DNA of 64,000 nucleotides from Flavobacterium gilvum (GTDB lineage Bacteria; Bacteroidota; Bacteroidia; Flavobacteriales; Flavobacteriaceae), in assembly GCF_001761465.1 (NCBI RefSeq), contig NZ_CP017479.1:1860001-1924000 (forward strand), in the 5' to 3' direction. Below, piece by piece: positions 7,536 to 16,999 of this stretch. A program made the translations under genes and the position numbers. Each line of letters starts with the position of its first letter. The stretch's first letter is position 1. Below the pieces are notes generated by a model, which saw only the letters and a program-made list of their open reading frames with translations, was not told the DNA's origin and ran no database searches.

Positions 7536-9752
7536 ATGGCAAAATTACCGATAGCAGAGGAGAATATAGTAAAGCATTTTGGCCCGACGCTGAATTATGC
7601 GCCAAAAGACGGATATGTAGGCAGGGATGAGCCGGATGAGGCTGTTAAAACGCATTGTTGTTTTTGTGGAATGCAATGTGGTATTCAATTGCTTGTGAAA
7701 GAAAATAAGGTGGTGGGTTTTGAACCTTGGATGGAATTTCCTTTTAATGAAGGGAGGTTGTGTCCAAAGGGGGTTCAGCGCTATTTGCAGAATAACCACC
7801 CAGACCGACTGATGTCTCCGTTGAAAAGGGTGGAAGGGCAAGGATTTGTGCCTACTTCTTGGGACGATGCGATGGACAAAACGGTTTCGGAAATTAAACG
7901 CATTCAGGAAAAATACGGAAATGATGCGTTCTCGATGCTCTCGGGAGTTTCTTTGACGAATGAGAAAAGTTATTTGGTAGGAAAATTTGCCCGCGTGGCT
8001 CTTAAAACCAAAAATTTGGATTACAATGGACGTTTGTGCATGGTGAGTGCTGGGGCGGGGAATAAGAAAGCGTTTGGATTGGATAGGGGCTCCAATAATT
8101 ATTCGGATTTGGAATATGCCGAAGTAATTATTGTGGCAGGTGCCAATGTTAGCGAGACTTTTCCAACGCTGACACACTGGATTTGGAAAGCCCGTGACCG
8201 CGGTGCCAAAATTATAGTGGTTGACCCAAGGATGATTCCGCTGGCGCGAACTGCTGATATTCATTTGGACGTGCGTCCGGGAACTGACTCGGCTTTGTAC
8301 GGCGCGATGCTTAAGTATTTGGTGGATAACGATATGCTCGACCATGATTTTATAGATAATCATACTTCCGGTTTTCAGGAAACTATTGATGCTGTAAAAG
8401 ATTATACGCTGGAATGGGCAGAGGAAGTGACGGGAATTGATAAAAATAAAATACGTGAGGCCGCCGAATTGTGGGGCAAAGCCAAAACGAGTTTCCTGCT
8501 TCACGCACGAGGAATCGAACACCACTCAAAAGGGGTGGACAATGTTTTGGGCTGTATTAACTTGGTTTTGGCAACGGGAAGAATTGGCAGGCCATATTGT
8601 GGATATGCAACCATTACGGGACAAGGAAATGGTCAAGGCGGTAGAGAACACGGTCATAAATGTGATCAATTGCCCGGAAACAGGGATATAGAGAACCCGG
8701 AGCATCGCAAGTATATTTCGGAAGTTTGGGGAATTAACGAAAAAGATTTGCCAGGGAAAGGGTTGTCTGCTTATGAAATAATCGAGGCTATTCACCGTGG
8801 CGAAATTAAGGGGTTGATTTCGATTTGTTTTAATCCGTTGGTTTCTTTGCCAAATAGTAATTACGTTCGTGAGGCTTTGGAAAAACTGGAGTTTTATGTG
8901 TGTATTGACTTTTTTTTGAACGAAACTGCCCGTCACGCCGATATTGTACTGGCAGGTTCTTTGCAAGAGGAGGAGGAAGGTACGACGACCTCGGCAGAGG
9001 GAAGAGTAATTCGCATCCGTCAGGCGGTAACGCCTCCCGGTGACGCAAGAACAGATACTTCAATCTTTCTGGAATTGGCCAAACGTTTGGGAGTTCAAGA
9101 TAAATTTACCTATGAGAATAGCGAAAGCATTTTTAACGAATTGCGTGTGGCGTCCAGAGGAGGAACTGCAGATTACTATGGAATCACTTATAAGCGAATA
9201 GAGGATAATATGGGAATGTTTTGGCCTTGTCCAAGCGAAGATCATCCGGGAACACCGAGATTATGGGAGGACAAAAAGTTTAAAACGCCTGATGAGAAAG
9301 CACATTTTAATCCCGCGCCATATAAGCTCCCGGGTGAAGTTACTGATGCTGAATATCCAGTGATTTTGACAACAGGCCGTGTGGTGTCGCAATATTTGAG
9401 CGGTACACAAACTCGCAGAATCGGTAAATTGGTTGACCAGTATCCGGAGCCGTTATTGGAAATCCATCCAAAACTCGCGCAACAATATGGAATTAAACAG
9501 AGAGAATTGATAAAGGTTTCTACCCGACGTGGAACAGGAATTTTTCCCGCGAATATAGTCGAAACCATTCGGGAGGATACGGTTTTTATACCCTATCACT
9601 GGTCTGGTAAAAAATCGGCGAATCAATTAACACCGGGAACATTGGACCCAATTTCAAAAATACCGGAGTTTAAGGTATGCGCTTGCTATTTGGAACCGCT
9701 CAGGGAAATTGCGCCACCTTCGAAAGAATCAAAAGCCTATGCTAGTGTTTAA
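7536..9752 (+). CDS. Molybdopterin nitrate reductase catalytic subunit, NasA/NarB-like
   Basis: 738 aa. C41-x2-C44-x3-C48-x27-C76 bind an N-terminal 4Fe-4S cluster. [12 protein letters not shown] places the probable molybdenum-ligating cysteine at C168. [12 protein letters not shown] and a C-terminal molydopterin-dinucleotide binding domain ([18 protein letters not shown]) match the assimilatory, cytoplasmic nitrate reductases rather than NarG. There is no Tat signal, so the subunit should be cytoplasmic and reduce nitrate to nitrite. Neighbours encoding a cytochrome b, a four-cluster Fe-S protein and a Rieske protein suggest it draws electrons from the quinone pool, unlike soluble Nas enzymes. 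Another oxyanion substrate is possible, but narK next door favours nitrate. Confidence 0.82.
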   Translation: MAKLPIAEENIVKHFGPTLNYAPKDGYVGRDEPDEAVKTHCCFCGMQCGIQLLVKENKVVGFEPWMEFPFNEGRLCPKGVQRYLQNNHPDRLMSPLKRVEGQGFVPTSWDDAMDKTVSEIKRIQEKYGNDAFSMLSGVSLTNEKSYLVGKFARVALKTKNLDYNGRLCMVSAGAGNKKAFGLDRGSNNYSDLEYAEVIIVAGANVSETFPTLTHWIWKARDRGAKIIVVDPRMIPLARTADIHLDVRPGTDSALYGAMLKYLVDNDMLDHDFIDNHTSGFQETIDAVKDYTLEWAEEVTGIDKNKIREAAELWGKAKTSFLLHARGIEHHSKGVDNVLGCINLVLATGRIGRPYCGYATITGQGNGQGGREHGHKCDQLPGNRDIENPEHRKYISEVWGINEKDLPGKGLSAYEIIEAIHRGEIKGLISICFNPLVSLPNSNYVREALEKLEFYVCIDFFLNETARHADIVLAGSLQEEEEGTTTSAEGRVIRIRQAVTPPGDARTDTSIFLELAKRLGVQDKFTYENSESIFNELRVASRGGTADYYGITYKRIEDNMGMFWPCPSEDHPGTPRLWEDKKFKTPDEKAHFNPAPYKLPGEVTDAEYPVILTTGRVVSQYLSGTQTRRIGKLVDQYPEPLLEIHPKLAQQYGIKQRELIKVSTRRGTGIFPANIVETIREDTVFIPYHWSGKKSANQLTPGTLDPISKIPEFKVCACYLEPLREIAPPSKESKAYASV

Positions 9753-9769
9753 TCTATAAGGAAGAAAAA

Positions 9770-10339
9770 ATGAATTACACCAGTTTCAATAAAAACGAGG
9801 AATTTTTTGTAGATATGCAGCGTTGCATTGGTTGTAAAGCCTGTGAAATGGCTTGTGCCGAATGCGAGACTAATGGACACGAAACCTTAATTCATGTTAA
9901 TTATGTGGATAGGGCTTCGACTGTGCAAACCACTGTTCAGGTATGCATGCATTGCGACGACCCAGTATGTGCGAATGTATGTCCGGCTGATGCAATTTCC
10001 AAAGATGAAAACGGAATTGTCCATACCGCTAATACTGAAAGATGTATTGGTTGTTCCAATTGTGTAATGGCTTGTCCTTTTGGTGTGCCCAAAAAAGAGG
10101 AATCTTATGATTTGATGATGAAGTGCACGATGTGCTATGATAGAACCAGTATTGGTAAAAAACCTATGTGTGCGACAGTTTGTCCTAGTGGTGCTTTGTT
10201 TTTTGGAACAAGAACAGAAATAGAGGAGATGCGACCGAATAGTACACCTGTAAATACTTTTATATTCGGGCAAGAAATTGTCAATACTAAAGTAAATATT
10301 ATGATGCCAAAAGGAAGTACTGAACTGATTATATATTAA
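9770..10339 (+). CDS. Four-cluster ferredoxin-type electron transfer subunit
   Basis: 189 aa of the DmsB/PsrB/HybA type. Four cysteine groups are visible: [39 protein letters not shown] and CTMCYDR...CATVCP, enough for four 4Fe-4S clusters. Such subunits wire a molybdenum catalytic subunit to a membrane quinol oxidase subunit. It begins 17 nt after the reductase gene, so it is in the same operon. No signal peptide is present, in keeping with a cytoplasmic complex. Confidence 0.88.
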   Translation: MNYTSFNKNEEFFVDMQRCIGCKACEMACAECETNGHETLIHVNYVDRASTVQTTVQVCMHCDDPVCANVCPADAISKDENGIVHTANTERCIGCSNCVMACPFGVPKKEESYDLMMKCTMCYDRTSIGKKPMCATVCPSGALFFGTRTEIEEMRPNSTPVNTFIFGQEIVNTKVNIMMPKGSTELIIY

Positions 10340-10465
10340 GTATTGAGTAGGGAGAATTAAGTATTAAGATTTTAGAAAATAGAAAATAGAAGGCAGATTT
10401 AGATAGCTGAAAAACTTGAAACTTAACGCCTTTAAACCTTTAAACTTTTCACACAATAAAAATTT

Positions 10466-10981
10466 ATGTCAAAAGAAGATAATTTAAATAAAAACTGGAA
10501 GAAAGACTTCCCAATCCTTAAACAACAGGCAACCAATGTAAGTCGTCGTGATTTTGCTAAATTCCTAACACTTGTTTCTGGCGGACTGATGGTAGGTAGT
10601 GGGCTTGTAGCCGCCAAAGCCTATTTGCTTCCTAAAGAGGAAGTAGAGGGAGAACATTTTGTGTGCAAGAAGGAAGAGGTTCCATTGGGAGGAACTCGAG
10701 CTTTTGTGATTGAAGGAAGCACAATTCCTTATATTTTGATTCATCTCGAAAATGGGGATTTCAAAGCCTATGAACAGAAATGTACGCATCTGTCGTGTTC
10801 CGTATTTTATAAACCTGGCACTGGAATCATTCATTGTCCATGTCACGAAGGGTCATTTGACGCCAAAACAGGAGATGTTCTAGGAGGTCCTCCGCCAAGA
10901 GCATTGCCAAGTTTGGAAGTTTTTTTTAAGAAAAATGACGTTTATGTTAAAGCGTCCCAGCACGAAGAGCATGAAGTTTAA
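10466..10981 (+). CDS. Tat-exported Rieske 2Fe-2S protein
   Basis: 171 aa. SRRDFAKFL (26-34) followed by a hydrophobic helix (about 33-52) is a twin-arginine signal-anchor, so the iron-sulfur domain should face the periplasm. The Rieske motifs are C106-T-H108 and C124-P-C126-H127, and C111 with C126 would form the disulfide typical of high-potential quinol-oxidising Rieske proteins. It is encoded after the nitrate reductase subunits. I infer a periplasmic quinol-oxidation partner for the cytochrome b, reminiscent of haloarchaeal nar operons that also carry Rieske and cytochrome b genes. Confidence 0.85.
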   Translation: MSKEDNLNKNWKKDFPILKQQATNVSRRDFAKFLTLVSGGLMVGSGLVAAKAYLLPKEEVEGEHFVCKKEEVPLGGTRAFVIEGSTIPYILIHLENGDFKAYEQKCTHLSCSVFYKPGTGIIHCPCHEGSFDAKTGDVLGGPPPRALPSLEVFFKKNDVYVKASQHEEHEV

Positions 10982-10989
10982 AAGAATTA

Positions 10990-11048
10990 ACCGTTAAGAA
11001 ATTAAGAACATAAAGCTTACACTTAATTTTCCTTAATTTCTTAATGGT
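10990..11048. repeat. Intergenic palindrome (ACCGTTAAGAAATTAAG)
   Basis: ACCGTTAAGAAATTAAG and CTTAATTTCTTAATGGT are near-complementary arms. A related palindrome is at 31798-31884. It sits between the Rieske gene and the 83-aa gene and could mark the end of a transcript. Confidence 0.6.
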
Positions 11049-11112
11049 AAAAAGAAAAAAAAGGAATATTTTATTTTTAAAATAGGATGTTTTTGTATAA
11101 AACCTAATAACT

Positions 11113-11364
11113 ATGAGTACTTTTAGAACCAGTCAAAATCAAGCGAATCCAAATAAGCTGAACAATATTCTTTCGACCTTAATATTCATATTGATTTTGA
11201 ATGTCACCATACAGATTTGGTTGTTGTATGCCTCGTTGAACAATGCTTTGGATAATAATAAAGAAATTTTGATACCCGCATTTATCGCCTCTTTAATTCT
11301 GTTTTTAATTGGGTTTAGTTGGCTGTATTATTTGCCATCTGGAAATAAACCGCAAGAGAAATAG
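11113..11364 (+). CDS. Small two-helix membrane protein at the end of the nitrate reductase cluster
   Basis: 83 aa with two transmembrane segments (about 19-42 and 53-73) joined by a short Asn-rich polar loop; the C-terminus is charged. I do not recognise its family with certainty. It follows the Rieske gene on the same strand after 131 nt. It could be a small accessory subunit of the membrane complex, but the palindrome between them leaves open that it is a separate unit. Confidence 0.6.
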   Translation: MSTFRTSQNQANPNKLNNILSTLIFILILNVTIQIWLLYASLNNALDNNKEILIPAFIASLILFLIGFSWLYYLPSGNKPQEK

Positions 11365-11390
11365 TGGTATAGAAAGCCCTTATCCATTAC

Positions 11391-11418
11391 AATCCTAGTT
11401 TAACGACTGGGTTTTTTA
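11391..11418 (+). terminator. Probable rho-independent terminator
   Basis: AATCCTAGT ... ACTGGGTTT form a stem with one mismatch, followed by a T-run (GTTTTTTATT). It would end the nitrate reductase cluster. Confidence 0.5.
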
Positions 11419-11587
11419 TTATAAATATATTGCCTGTAATCAATCCTGATAATCAACACTCGGATAGTCCCAAAATACTTTTCTTTAAGAATGAGTTTTT
11501 CGTAAATATAATTTGCGGGGCTATTCTTTTGTTACAACTGTCTTTTATTTCAAAATCGATTATATTTACCCACAAAAAAATTAACAA

Positions 11588-11935
11588 ATGAGCATCGAAG
11601 AAATACAAACTATATGCAGGCAATTTTCAGCGGTTACAGAAGATATTAAATGGGGACATGATTTGGTTTTTTCGGTAGGAGAAAAAATGTTTTGTGTCGT
11701 TGGACTCGACCAATCGCCCGTGACAGCTTCGTTCAAAGTACGGGACGATGAGTTTGAGGAGATTTGCAATTGGCCTGGATTTAAACCAGCACCTTATGTG
11801 GCACGTTATAAATGGGTTTGGATTGAAGATACCAATAAAATGAAAAAATCAGATTGGGAAAAATACCTCCATCAATCATATGAATTAGTAAAAAATAAAC
11901 TTCCGCTAAAATTGAGAAAGCAATTGGGGTTATAA
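11588..11935 (+). CDS. MmcQ/YjbR family protein
   Basis: 115 aa with the family pattern: an N-terminal helix, WGHDLVFSVGEKMFCVVGL, then FKVRDDEFEEIC and a late W-x-W-IE segment with LVKNKLPLKLRKQL at the end. Members have a CyaY-like or double-wing DNA-binding fold. The biological role is not established. Its context gives no hint; it is a single gene after the nitrate cluster. Confidence 0.85.
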   Translation: MSIEEIQTICRQFSAVTEDIKWGHDLVFSVGEKMFCVVGLDQSPVTASFKVRDDEFEEICNWPGFKPAPYVARYKWVWIEDTNKMKKSDWEKYLHQSYELVKNKLPLKLRKQLGL

Positions 11936-12018
11936 TCGTTGGTCAATAATGAGGAGATAAAGTTTGTAATATTTAAATAGTCAAGAAAAGATAATTATCA
12001 GGAACAGTTTGTTTTTAT

Positions 12019-12048
12019 TTGTAACTATCTGATAATTAAGTATATTTG
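12019..12048 (+). promoter_or_regulatory. Promoter of the SRPBCC gene
   Basis: TTG at 12019-12021 and a perfect TATATTTG at 12041-12048, 19 nt apart, match the Bacteroidota housekeeping consensus. The start codon is about 28 nt downstream of the -7 element. Confidence 0.7.
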
Positions 12049-12076
12049 ATATTGTCAATTTTAAAATAATATATCA

Positions 12077-12565
12077 ATGGCGACATCAGACTTCACCACG
12101 ACTTTAATAGTTGATCAAATCCCCGAAGAAGCATTTCATGCCATCACCAATGTACGCGGATGGTGGTCTGAGGAAATAGAAGGGAATACCGAGAAACTTA
12201 ACGATGAATTTACGTACCATTATGAAGATGTTCATTATTGCCAAATTAAATTAATAGAAGTGATTCCGAACCAGAAAGTGGTTTGGTTTGTCAAGTACAA
12301 CTATTTTAAGTTTACCAAAGACAAAAGTGAATGGACTGGAACCAAAATGAGTTTTGAAATTGCCGAAAAAGAAGGTAAAACTGAAATACGTGTAACTCAT
12401 CATGGATTAGTACCGGAATTTGAGTGTTACGACATTTGCAGTAATGCCTGGACGCAATACATTCAGCAAAGTTTAAAGAACCTAATTACGACAGGTAAAG
12501 GTCAACCAAACGCTACAGGAAAGCCAACTACAGAAGACGAAAAGAAATTTAGTGAGGCAAAGTAG
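12077..12565 (+). CDS. SRPBCC/AHSA1-like domain protein
   Basis: 162 aa. The pattern TTTLIVDQIPEEAFHAITNVRGWWSEEI, then WFVKYN..., then TEIRVTHHGLVPEFECYD and a long C-terminal helix (WTQYIQQSLKNLI) is that of activator-of-Hsp90-ATPase-like START-fold proteins. These bind small hydrophobic ligands; no specific function can be given. Its own promoter and terminator make it a single-gene unit. Confidence 0.8.
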   Translation: MATSDFTTTLIVDQIPEEAFHAITNVRGWWSEEIEGNTEKLNDEFTYHYEDVHYCQIKLIEVIPNQKVVWFVKYNYFKFTKDKSEWTGTKMSFEIAEKEGKTEIRVTHHGLVPEFECYDICSNAWTQYIQQSLKNLITTGKGQPNATGKPTTEDEKKFSEAK

Positions 12566-12606
12566 TTTTTGCTTTAAGGGAATTTTCAATTAGTCAAAAA
12601 AAAACA

Positions 12607-12642
12607 TTAAGCTCATGATTCTAAAGTTTTTTGAGCTTTTTT
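12607..12642 (+). terminator. Terminator after the SRPBCC gene
   Basis: TTAAGCTCA and TGAGCTTTT pair around a loop of about 16 nt and run into T residues. It may serve in both directions because the AraC gene converges on it. Confidence 0.6.
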
Positions 12643-12664
12643 ACTATATTAATCAAAGTTTTTA

Positions 12665-13546
12665 TCAAACTTGTGTTTTTCTGTGGCGGTTATCTAATTT
12701 GTTGCAGAAAGCATTGTTTTTTTTGAATGAGGAAGGAGTTTCTCCAACCAATGTTTTGAAAAGTTTATTAAAGTAGGACATGCTTTCAAACCCAACGGCG
12801 TATCCTACTTCTGATACATTATGATCTTTTAAAAGTAAAGTTTTGGCTTGAGAAATTCGGTATTGATTGACGAATTCAGTAAATGTCATATTCGTCTGCT
12901 TTTTGAAATAACGACAAAAAGCAGCTGTACTCAAATGTACAATGGAGGCAATGTGATTAACATTTGGATTTTTGCCGTAATTCTCATGAATGTAATTGTA
13001 TACGGTTCCCATTCTGATTTTATCATTAATGAACATCTTTATTCTGGTGTCTTCGGTATTCAATTCATGAACTTCTGAAGATTCAGCCATTATATTCAGT
13101 ATTTCAAAAAGTTCTAGTAAAGAATTGAAATTATTTTTGGACTGCATTTCTTTGAGTTTCGCTACCACTTGTTCTTTTGTTTTTCCATAAAAAGACAGAC
13201 CTAAATAAGCTTTGTCAAAAAGAGCACGGATGTTGCCAAACTCTGCGGTAGGTATAATCAGATTGGGGAAAAAATCTTCTTTGAACTGTACCACAATTTG
13301 TTTGTATTCTGTTTGTAGTCCATAGTCAAAGTTGAGATGAGGAACATTAGAACCTATTAATACGAGGTCGCTTTCTATGAAACTTGAAATGTTTTTGCCC
13401 ACATGTCGAATACCTGCAACAGCTTCTACATAAACCAATTCAAATTCAGGGTGATAATGCCAGAGAAAATAATTTCGAAAACTAGGGGTGAAAATGCGGA
13501 ATGATTTTCCGGGTTGAATTGTGATTTCTTCTTTCTTTATTTTCAT
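12665..13546 (-). CDS. AraC-family transcription regulator with cupin sensor domain
   Basis: 293 aa. The N-terminal half looks like a cupin (WHYHPEFELVYVEAVAGIRHVG). The C-terminal AraC/XylS double helix-turn-helix covers about 185-280 (VNHIASIVHLSTAAFCRYFKK and VSEVGYAVGFESMSYFNKLFK). It is divergent from the PhyH-type dioxygenase gene at 13683 with a shared 136-bp spacer, so it probably controls that gene. The ligand is unknown. Confidence 0.88.
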   Translation of the reverse strand: MKIKKEEITIQPGKSFRIFTPSFRNYFLWHYHPEFELVYVEAVAGIRHVGKNISSFIESDLVLIGSNVPHLNFDYGLQTEYKQIVVQFKEDFFPNLIIPTAEFGNIRALFDKAYLGLSFYGKTKEQVVAKLKEMQSKNNFNSLLELFEILNIMAESSEVHELNTEDTRIKMFINDKIRMGTVYNYIHENYGKNPNVNHIASIVHLSTAAFCRYFKKQTNMTFTEFVNQYRISQAKTLLLKDHNVSEVGYAVGFESMSYFNKLFKTLVGETPSSFKKNNAFCNKLDNRHRKTQV

Positions 13547-13629
13547 TGTAGCTTCATGTTAACTATTATTAAGTATAAAATTAATTAAAAATGTTAATAT
13601 AGAGCGTAAATTGGTCATTTTAAAATTCA

Positions 13630-13657
13630 TTGACTGCTGGTATTACGCTGAACTTTG
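13630..13657 (+). promoter_or_regulatory. Probable promoter of the PhyH-like gene
   Basis: TTG at 13630-13632 and GAACTTTG (one change from TAnnTTTG) at 13650-13657, with a 17-nt spacer, in the AraC-PhyH divergent spacer. Confidence 0.5.
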
Positions 13658-13682
13658 CTAAACCAATTTTTAATAATGAAAA

Positions 13683-14642
13683 ATGAAAAAAATGACAAGG
13701 AACAATGGATTGAATGAAGCACATAAAGAGATTCCAGGAAATCCATCAGTTGCAGCTAGTAGTAAAGTAAAATTAAGCGATCGCAGTAAGGGAGAAAAAT
13801 TGCGTATATTAACGGAAGAAGAATGGGCTTTTTGGATTCATAATGGTTATATTGTGGTAAAAAATGCCGTACCAAGAGAGCAAGCAGAAAAATTGGCTGA
13901 TTATTTATGGGAATATGAAGGAAAAAAAGCTAACGATCCAGAAACCTGGTATAAGCCTACACCTTCTATTGAAATGTCAGAACTCAACAATACTGGGATG
14001 GTAGAGATTTATAATCATCAGTATTTGTGGGATAACCGCCAATTTCCTAAAGTGCATCAGGCTTTTGCAGACATTTGGGGAAATGAAAAATTGTGGGTCA
14101 CTATTGATCGTGCCAACCTTAACTTACCTATTCGCCCAGGATATGAATATAAAGGCTTTATTCATTGGGATTATGATCCGGAAACCAAACCGCAAAATGT
14201 TCAGGGAGTATTGGCATTGGCAGATCAAAATGATGAAAACATGGGCGGTTTTCAATGCGTCCCAGAACTCTTTAGAACGTATGATGCCTGGAAATTGACA
14301 CAACCTGAAGATCGTGATCATTTCAAACCGGACACTACTGGTTTTGAAATGGTAAAAGTCAAAATGAATACTGGTGACTTGTTGATTTTTAATAGTTTAC
14401 AGCCCCATGGTATAAGGCCTAATAACAGCGAAAATTCGGTTCGTATGGCTCAGTATATAGCTATGGTACCTGCGGATGAAGAGAATGAAGAAATGCGCCA
14501 ATGGAGAATAAATACGTGGAAAAATAAGCACGTGCCTGAAGGTTATGCCTTTCCGGGAGATCCTTTGAAACGCGAAAGCAAACAGCCAATTGCAGAACTT
14601 ACGGAACTTGGCGAAAAACTCCTCGGACTTAAAAAATGGTAA
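13683..14642 (+). CDS. Phytanoyl-CoA dioxygenase (PhyH) family Fe(II)/2-oxoglutarate enzyme
   Basis: 319 aa. HWD in FIHWDYDPE gives the first His and Asp of the iron triad, and QPHGIRPNNSENSVRM gives the second His and the 2-oxoglutarate-binding Arg. The region GYIVVKNAVPREQAEKL near the N-terminus is typical of PhyH. It should hydroxylate a small molecule using O2. The substrate is unknown. The neighbouring AraC regulator suggests substrate-induced expression. Confidence 0.82.
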   Translation: MKKMTRNNGLNEAHKEIPGNPSVAASSKVKLSDRSKGEKLRILTEEEWAFWIHNGYIVVKNAVPREQAEKLADYLWEYEGKKANDPETWYKPTPSIEMSELNNTGMVEIYNHQYLWDNRQFPKVHQAFADIWGNEKLWVTIDRANLNLPIRPGYEYKGFIHWDYDPETKPQNVQGVLALADQNDENMGGFQCVPELFRTYDAWKLTQPEDRDHFKPDTTGFEMVKVKMNTGDLLIFNSLQPHGIRPNNSENSVRMAQYIAMVPADEENEEMRQWRINTWKNKHVPEGYAFPGDPLKRESKQPIAELTELGEKLLGLKKW

Positions 14643-14703
14643 ATGCACTAATGATAATCAAACAATCTTCTTTAATTTTCACTAAACATAACCCACTAAA
14701 AAA

Positions 14704-15324
14704 ATGAAAAAAGCTTTAATATTAGACTTAGATAACACACTGTTCTCAACTCCGTCTATTGGGGATGAACTCTTTGCAGATCTTTATAATCTATTTGAAA
14801 TCAATGGTAATGAGTTTGAAGGGGATTTGGAAGATATTAAAAATGACATCAATAGAAAACCTTTTACAGTGGTTGCCAAACAATATAATATGAGTCAGTT
14901 ACTGTATGAAGAATCACTACAGTTATTAAGTAATCTTGTTTGTAATGAAACCATTGAACCATTTCCAGATTATAATGAAGTTAATAAAATAGGTTGCGAC
15001 AAATTTTTGGTTACTTCTGGTTTTCCAAAATTGCAAAGTAGTAAAGTGAAACTGCTTGGGATAGAAAACGACTTCAAAGAAATATATATTGTGGATACTG
15101 TAATGACGAATGATACCAAGAAAAAAGTATTCGAAAGCATTCTGCATGATTTTAATTATGATGCCTCTGAAGTATTGGTAATTGGCGATGATCTTGAATC
15201 GGAAATAACAGCTGCCGAAGAACTTGGAATTGATGCTATAGTTTATGATAAATTAAACACATATAAAAATTACATTGCAACACCTAAAATTTCAGATTTC
15301 AGTCAACTTCAAAATTATTTATAA
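14704..15324 (+). CDS. HAD-superfamily hydrolase
   Basis: 206 aa. Motif I is DLDNTLF at the N-terminus, motif II is VTSGFPK, and motif IV is VIGDDLESEITAAEELGID. These define a haloacid-dehalogenase phosphatase with a helical cap. The substrate cannot be told from sequence. It starts 61 nt after the PhyH gene and could be co-transcribed with it. Confidence 0.85.
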   Translation: MKKALILDLDNTLFSTPSIGDELFADLYNLFEINGNEFEGDLEDIKNDINRKPFTVVAKQYNMSQLLYEESLQLLSNLVCNETIEPFPDYNEVNKIGCDKFLVTSGFPKLQSSKVKLLGIENDFKEIYIVDTVMTNDTKKKVFESILHDFNYDASEVLVIGDDLESEITAAEELGIDAIVYDKLNTYKNYIATPKISDFSQLQNYL

Positions 15325-15398
15325 CTCAATACAGGTTTTGTAAAAGTTAATAAAGGGCTATTGTTTTGCTAATCGTTATTTTATAGTAAATTAAAACT

Positions 15399-15436
15399 AA
15401 AAAGTCCCTCAACATTCAGATGTTGAAGGACTTTTA
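15399..15436. terminator. Bidirectional terminator between HAD gene and nadB
   Basis: AAAAGTCCcTCAACAT, loop TCAG, ATGTTGAaGGACTTTT: a long stem with A-tract and T-tract on either side, placed between convergent genes. Confidence 0.8.
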
Positions 15437-15458
15437 AAATTTAGTTTAAAACCGTTCG

Positions 15459-16997
15459 TTATTTAATATCTTTTGATTGAAACTTAACAAATCCGCCACA
15501 ATTGCCATTGCGGTCAATAGATTGTTGAACGATGAGATTCCCAATATCAATCATATTATTGAGTTCATACAAATCGGTGCAGGGAAGATGATTTTGAATC
15601 TTTTCGTCGATTTCGACTTGTAGGTTTTTGAGGGTTTCTTGGGCTTTCAGTAAATCCGAATCAAATCGAACAATTCCAGCATTCTGACGCATCAGTAATT
15701 GTAGCTTAGCTTTGGTTTGGGCAATGTATTCGGGGTCAATTTTTGTTTTGTTTTGGAAAGGCCAAGTTGGAATTGTGTCAATATTTTTTGTTTCCACAAA
15801 AGGCTTTTCGACTAAATAATGATAAATTTTATCAGAATAGACTAACGCTTCCAGCAAAGAATTTGAAGCTAGTCTGTTAGCACCGTGCAGGCCTGTTCTA
15901 GAACATTCGCCGCAGGCAAATAAATTTTCAATTGATGTTTTTCCATTAATGTCAACCACTATTCCGCCACACAGATAGTGTTGAGCAGGAACAACAGGAA
16001 TCCAGTCTTTTTCAAGGTCAATTCCAATATTTTTACAATGTTTGTAAATCATCGGAAAATGGTTTTTGAATCCTTCCATGTCCAAATGCGTACAATCTAA
16101 AAAAACACATTCGTCCCCGGATTTTTTTAGTTCCAAATCAATGCTTTGCGAAACGATGTCTCTAGATGCTAAATCGCCTCTGGAATCATAATTGAGCATG
16201 AAAAAATCACCTTTTTTAGTTCTCAAACGAGCTCCAAAACCGCGAACCGCCTCAGATATTAAAAATTTTGAACCACTACTTTTGTCAAACAAAGCCGTTG
16301 GGTGAAACTGGATAAATTCCATGTCCTCAATTTTAGCATTGGCACGATATGCCATCGCAATTCCGTCACCGGTTGCAATGATTGGGTTGGTGGTGTGTCC
16401 GTATAAATGCCCGATACCGCCAGTTGCCAGCAAAGTGAAATCTGACTGATAGGTGATTATCTCGTTTGTCTTTTCGTCGAGGGCGTAAGCGCCTATGCAT
16501 CGATTGTCATTTGTGATCAATTCCAATGCAAAGTGATGATCCAGAACGGTAATATTTTCTTTTTGTCTTACCTGTTCCAAAATGGCGCGTTGGATTTCAT
16601 GACCGGTTTGGTCTTTATGATGTACCACTCTGTTTTCGGAATGGCCTCCTTCTTTGCCTAAATCAAAAGTTCCTTTGGCGTTTTTGTCAAATTGAGCCCC
16701 CCATTCGATAAGTTCCTTCAGACGTTTAGGCCCTTCGGTAACAACCATTTTGACAACCGTTTCATCACAAAGGCCATCTCCACAAATCAAGGTGTCCTCA
16801 ATGTGTTTTTGATATGAATCCTCCGTTTTATCGGTCACAATGGCAATACCGCCTTGTGCGTATTTGGTGTTGGATTCGTCTGCAGTTGCTTTTGTAATTA
16901 TGGTAATGGTTCTCTTGGGAAAACGATTGGCCATTTTGAGCGCAAATGTGAGTCCTGCTACTCCGGAACCTATAACTAAATAATTGGATTTGATCAT
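15459..16997 (-). CDS. nadB: L-aspartate oxidase
   Basis: 512 aa. The N-terminus has the FAD Rossmann motif VIGSGVAGLTFALKMA. The active-site region TKYAQGGIA and HGANRLASNSLLEALVY match NadB and fumarate reductase-type flavoproteins. It oxidises L-aspartate to iminoaspartate, which NadA condenses with dihydroxyacetone phosphate to give quinolinate for NAD. It follows nadA by 2 nt. NadB can use fumarate as acceptor without oxygen, which suits this organism's apparent anaerobic respiration. Confidence 0.95.
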   Translation of the reverse strand: MIKSNYLVIGSGVAGLTFALKMANRFPKRTITIITKATADESNTKYAQGGIAIVTDKTEDSYQKHIEDTLICGDGLCDETVVKMVVTEGPKRLKELIEWGAQFDKNAKGTFDLGKEGGHSENRVVHHKDQTGHEIQRAILEQVRQKENITVLDHHFALELITNDNRCIGAYALDEKTNEIITYQSDFTLLATGGIGHLYGHTTNPIIATGDGIAMAYRANAKIEDMEFIQFHPTALFDKSSGSKFLISEAVRGFGARLRTKKGDFFMLNYDSRGDLASRDIVSQSIDLELKKSGDECVFLDCTHLDMEGFKNHFPMIYKHCKNIGIDLEKDWIPVVPAQHYLCGGIVVDINGKTSIENLFACGECSRTGLHGANRLASNSLLEALVYSDKIYHYLVEKPFVETKNIDTIPTWPFQNKTKIDPEYIAQTKAKLQLLMRQNAGIVRFDSDLLKAQETLKNLQVEIDEKIQNHLPCTDLYELNNMIDIGNLIVQQSIDRNGNCGGFVKFQSKDIK

Positions 16998-16999
16998 TA

